DNA of 9,203 nucleotides. Origin: Bacteroidales bacterium. Its GTDB lineage: Bacteria; Bacteroidota; Bacteroidia; Bacteroidales; JAAUTT01. The position numbers and the translations under genes were made by a program. Where the stretch lies: contig JAAUTT010000122.1 of assembly GCA_012031335.1 (NCBI GenBank), forward strand, positions 1 through 9,203, in the 5' to 3' direction. The notes under the pieces are model-generated. The model was given only the letters and a program-made list of their open reading frames with translations. It ran no database searches and was not told where the DNA came from. The stretch's first letter is position 1. The number at the start of each line of letters is the position of its first letter. Below are positions 7,201-9,203 of this stretch, piece by piece.

Positions 7201-7494
7201 ACGAATGCCGCATTGGTCTCAACACGCTTTTTGGAAGATGGTTCTTTTCTTCGGTTGAATAATATGACTTTAGGGTATAATTTCAATCCCAATGCAATAG
7301 GTATGGGGAAATGGATAAAAGAATTGCGGGTAGCTTTTACCGGACAGAATTTGTTTGTAATTACGGATTATAGCGGATTTGATCCTGAGGTAAACCAGGA
7401 TAAATCATCAGACGGAATACAGTCATTTGGAATAGATGATAATGCATATCCCAAAGCCAGAACATTTATGGTAGGCTTAAATGTAACATTTTAA
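4258..7494 (+). CDS. SusC/RagA-family TonB-dependent outer-membrane transporter with STN domain (frameshifted)
   Basis: Takes up oligomers captured by its SusD partner across the outer membrane, powered by TonB. The span corresponds to about 1078 residues, normal for the family. In order: signal sequence (about 22-38, ending SLYAQ after a basic start), STN domain (about 45-115), carboxypeptidase-regulatory-like domain (about 122-190, VSGRLTDSRTGEPLIGATI), TonB-box-like DEVVVIGYG (about 200-208), plug (LLQGKVSGV, GQRIIIRGQG, VIDGFP, DVLKDASATAIYGSRGANG), then a 22-strand-type barrel ending FMVGLNVTF. The frame is 1 at 4258-4788, 2 at about 4790-5354 and 1 from about 5358, owing to an apparent extra base near 4789 and a missing A near 5355. 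All family motifs are present across the breaks, so the true gene is probably intact. The STN domain marks it as a signalling transporter for the FecR just upstream. Substrate unknown. Confidence 0.93.
4786..4791 (+). other. Apparent +1 frameshift in susC
   Basis: Frame 1 reads SYIGYENC and stops at 4792-4794. Dropping one base at about 4789 gives SYIGYENVEAEVNGKSYVNYAL, the usual end of the carboxypeptidase-regulatory-like domain before the TonB box. The two frames join with no missing residues. Confidence 0.82.
5354..5358 (+). other. Apparent -1 frameshift in susC (short A run)
   Basis: Frame 2 reads SADEFRKRWLK and stops at 5369-5371. Adding one A to the AAAA at 5354-5357 gives SADEFRKKVVEIGGILEDRGGNTDWQ, which matches the SusC passage leading into the conserved TDWQD motif. 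GTG at 5359 opens the downstream frame but is not a plausible gene start. Confidence 0.82.
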
Positions 7495-7517
7495 TTAAAG
7501 ATGAAAAGTACATGTTC

Positions 7518-7549
7518 CTAAAAGATCATTATTAAAAGTAATCTTTTAG
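7518..7549 (+). promoter_or_regulatory. Stem-loop in the susC-susD spacer
   Basis: CTAAAAGAT (7518-7526) and ATCTTTTAG (7541-7549) are a perfect 9-base inverted repeat around a 14-base loop. It is AT-rich and lacks a following T run, so it is unlikely to stop transcription fully. It sits in the 108-base gap and may set the relative level of susC and susD mRNA or bind a regulator. Confidence 0.42.
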
Positions 7550-7602
7550 ATAGTGTAAATCATGGATTTTCCCTCTGACCATAAACATTAAAATTTTGAA
7601 CA

Positions 7603-9203
7603 ATGAAAAATCAAATGAGAATTAAAATATTATTTGCCATATTAACATTAGCCACAATATGGAATTGCACTGACCTGGAAGAGCAAGTGCTGGACGAATC
7701 CCTTACAGGAACCGTTTCGGAAGATGAAGTTGTTACAAGTGTGGTTGCACCTGTTTATTCAAACCTCTCGACACTTTTTCTGCATACCCATTTGTTTTGC
7801 CTTCAGATAATTTCTTCTGACGAGGGTATCTTGCCTGCCCGTGGTGGAAAAGACTGGTACGACGGAGGAGTGTTTTATCAATTGCATAAACATGAATGCC
7901 TGCCAACCAATGCGAAAATAAAAGATACCTGGAACGATCTTACCTTAATGCTTTCAAGATCTGTGAGCGCAATATCAACATTAACTCCTTTGGCAGAAAA
8001 AGATGCTGTTGCCAAAACATTTCTGGCAGAAGTGAGGGGAATGCGGGCGTACTATAACATGATGATGCTGGACTTATGGGGGCTGGCTTTCAAAAAAGAA
8101 AATGCAAACGAGCTTTCTGTTATTTTACGTGGCAATGATGCTGTTGAATATATCCGCACTGAACTTGAAGATGTGGTTGGCGACCTGAAAACCGATGTTG
8201 GCCCGGGTCGATTAACACAAGGCGGAGCATACGCTCTTTTATCACGCTTGCATATAAATGCACCTGTATGGCGCGATCCTTATTCAAAAAGCTTTGATTT
8301 TAAAGCTGCCGATATGGATAAAGTAATAGAGTACACCACCAAAGTAATAAATGATTACAATTATGCTTTATCTCCTGAATATTTTGCCTGCTTTAATAAC
8401 GACAATCATACCAATAAGGAATTGATATTTGCCATTGATCAACGTCCTGATTTGAGCAGTTCTCACAATCGTATGTGTTATTGGTCTATGTCGGGTAGTT
8501 TCTATGGCAACCCGTTATTTCCGCAAGGAGATGGTACCGACGGCGGAGCAATTACACAAGAGTTTTATCAGAGTTGGGTAGATGCATATGGCTCAGTTGA
8601 CCCAGCCGATGCAGATTGCAGATTCTTCTGGGAAAGGTTAATTGTTCCCGAAGATTCAACAATTGCTGCTAAAGATTTTAAACTTAACCGTGGTATTTAC
8701 CGGGGCTTGCAAATTGGTTTGCAAAATGCAGGGCATATGCAACCTTTTTTTGTGGATAAGCAAGGTGAATACCTCCTGGGACCAGTTAAAGATGTGAGAA
8801 GAGCCGCTGCAGATGCATATGTTGACTATCTCCTGGAGGTTGACTTTACGGCAGAAGGAAGTGATTATAACAGAGGATATCGTGTCCTGAAATACGAGTG
8901 GAGTTCCGTTTCAACCGATGGAACAAACAAAGGTGAACATGATCTTGTTATTGTACGTTTAGCAGATATGTACATGTTACGGGCCGAAGCAAAACTTCGT
9001 AAGGGAGATGCTGCCGGCGCCCTGGCTGATGTGAATTTTGTAAGAGCATCAAGAACTGCCAGACCTGAGGTTACACCTCCACCTCTTTTCTTCCTTAACC
9101 ACTGATATTCTTTTTCCGTGAGCGGGGGATTTGAGTTCTATTGGGAACACCAAAGAAGAACCGACATGATTCGTTTCGGGGAAATATGAAGATCCATTGA
9201 TAG
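7603..9203 (+). CDS. SusD/RagB-family nutrient-binding lipoprotein (frameshifted near the end, 3' end outside window)
   Basis: Surface lipoprotein that closes over the SusC barrel and captures its substrate. The N-terminus is a lipoprotein signal with Cys22 (FAILTLATIWNC) followed by the acidic TDLEEQ, which fits the Bacteroidota surface-export signal. Family marks: FLAEVRGMRAYYNMMMLDLWG (about 143-163), GGAYALLSRLHINAP (about 207-221), and VIVRLADMYMLRAEAKLRKG followed by ALADVNFVRASRTARP (about 450-488). Frame 1 stops at 9103-9105 after a misread LFFLNH. With four single-base corrections between 9086 and 9184 the protein continues as LSSLTTDILFRERGFEFYWEHQRRTDMIRFGKYEDPL, the expected SusD C-terminal motif. 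The gene then runs off the window, lacking probably a few dozen residues. ATG 7615 is an alternative start. Asparagine before the lipobox cysteine is unusual. Confidence 0.92.
9086..9184 (+). other. Cluster of four apparent one-base insertions in susD
   Basis: Extra bases are inferred in T 9086-9089, C 9116-9117, G 9124-9128 and G 9178-9181. Reading tct from 9089, cgt from 9117, gga from 9127 and aaa from 9182 rebuilds a continuous SusD peptide. All four are insertions in short homopolymers, as expected from poor read quality near the end of a sequence. Confidence 0.83.

Noticed and set aside
5359..7494. A separate gene starting at GTG 5359
   Set aside because: It begins in the middle of SusC just before the conserved TDWQD passage and has no signal peptide; it is the SusC barrel.
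1..9203. Programmed frameshifting as a general explanation of all breaks
   Set aside because: Breaks differ in direction and sequence context, the only slippery heptamer is in the wrong phase, and they cluster at the window end; error is simpler.

Overview
The window is from a Bacteroidota genome, probably class Bacteroidia. This rests on SusC/SusD outer-membrane genes, ECF sigma/FecR pairs with a C-terminal DUF4974-like domain, AT-rich spacers and weak ribosome binding sites. It holds five genes on the + strand plus the 3' tail of a sixth, and no RNA genes, transposases or CRISPR arrays were seen. The sugar or other substrate of the SusC/SusD pair cannot be told from this window, which shows no enzyme genes.

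Layout. Positions 2-118 are the last 38 codons of a FecR-like anti-sigma gene. It overlaps a gene at 100-2031 that encodes an exported protein with an STN domain, a carboxypeptidase-regulatory-like domain, about 13 repeats of a roughly 15-residue [FVLI]Q-x-AG-x-x-N motif and a predicted beta-barrel end. A 401-base spacer follows (2032-2432) with several dyads. A second set then begins: an ECF sigma factor (2433-3005, TTG start), a FecR anti-sigma factor (3138-4115, GTG start), a SusC-type TonB-dependent transporter with an STN signalling domain (4258-7494) and a SusD lipoprotein (7603 to the window end, incomplete).

How they work together. The second set is a standard trans-envelope circuit. 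Substrate captured by SusD and imported by SusC is sensed through the STN domain of SusC. That domain contacts periplasmic FecR, which then frees the ECF sigma factor to switch on the susC/susD genes. The first set looks like a variant: the FecR tail is joined to an STN protein that has no TonB plug, only surface-type repeats and a barrel.

Sequence quality. Three of the four long reading frames are broken by single-base changes. The repeat protein and SusC each have one apparent insertion followed by one apparent deletion that restores the frame. SusD has four apparent insertions in its last 120 bases. In every case the protein similarity continues across the break and most sites lie in short homopolymers. 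Sequencing or assembly error is the simplest reading; true gene decay is possible but less likely.
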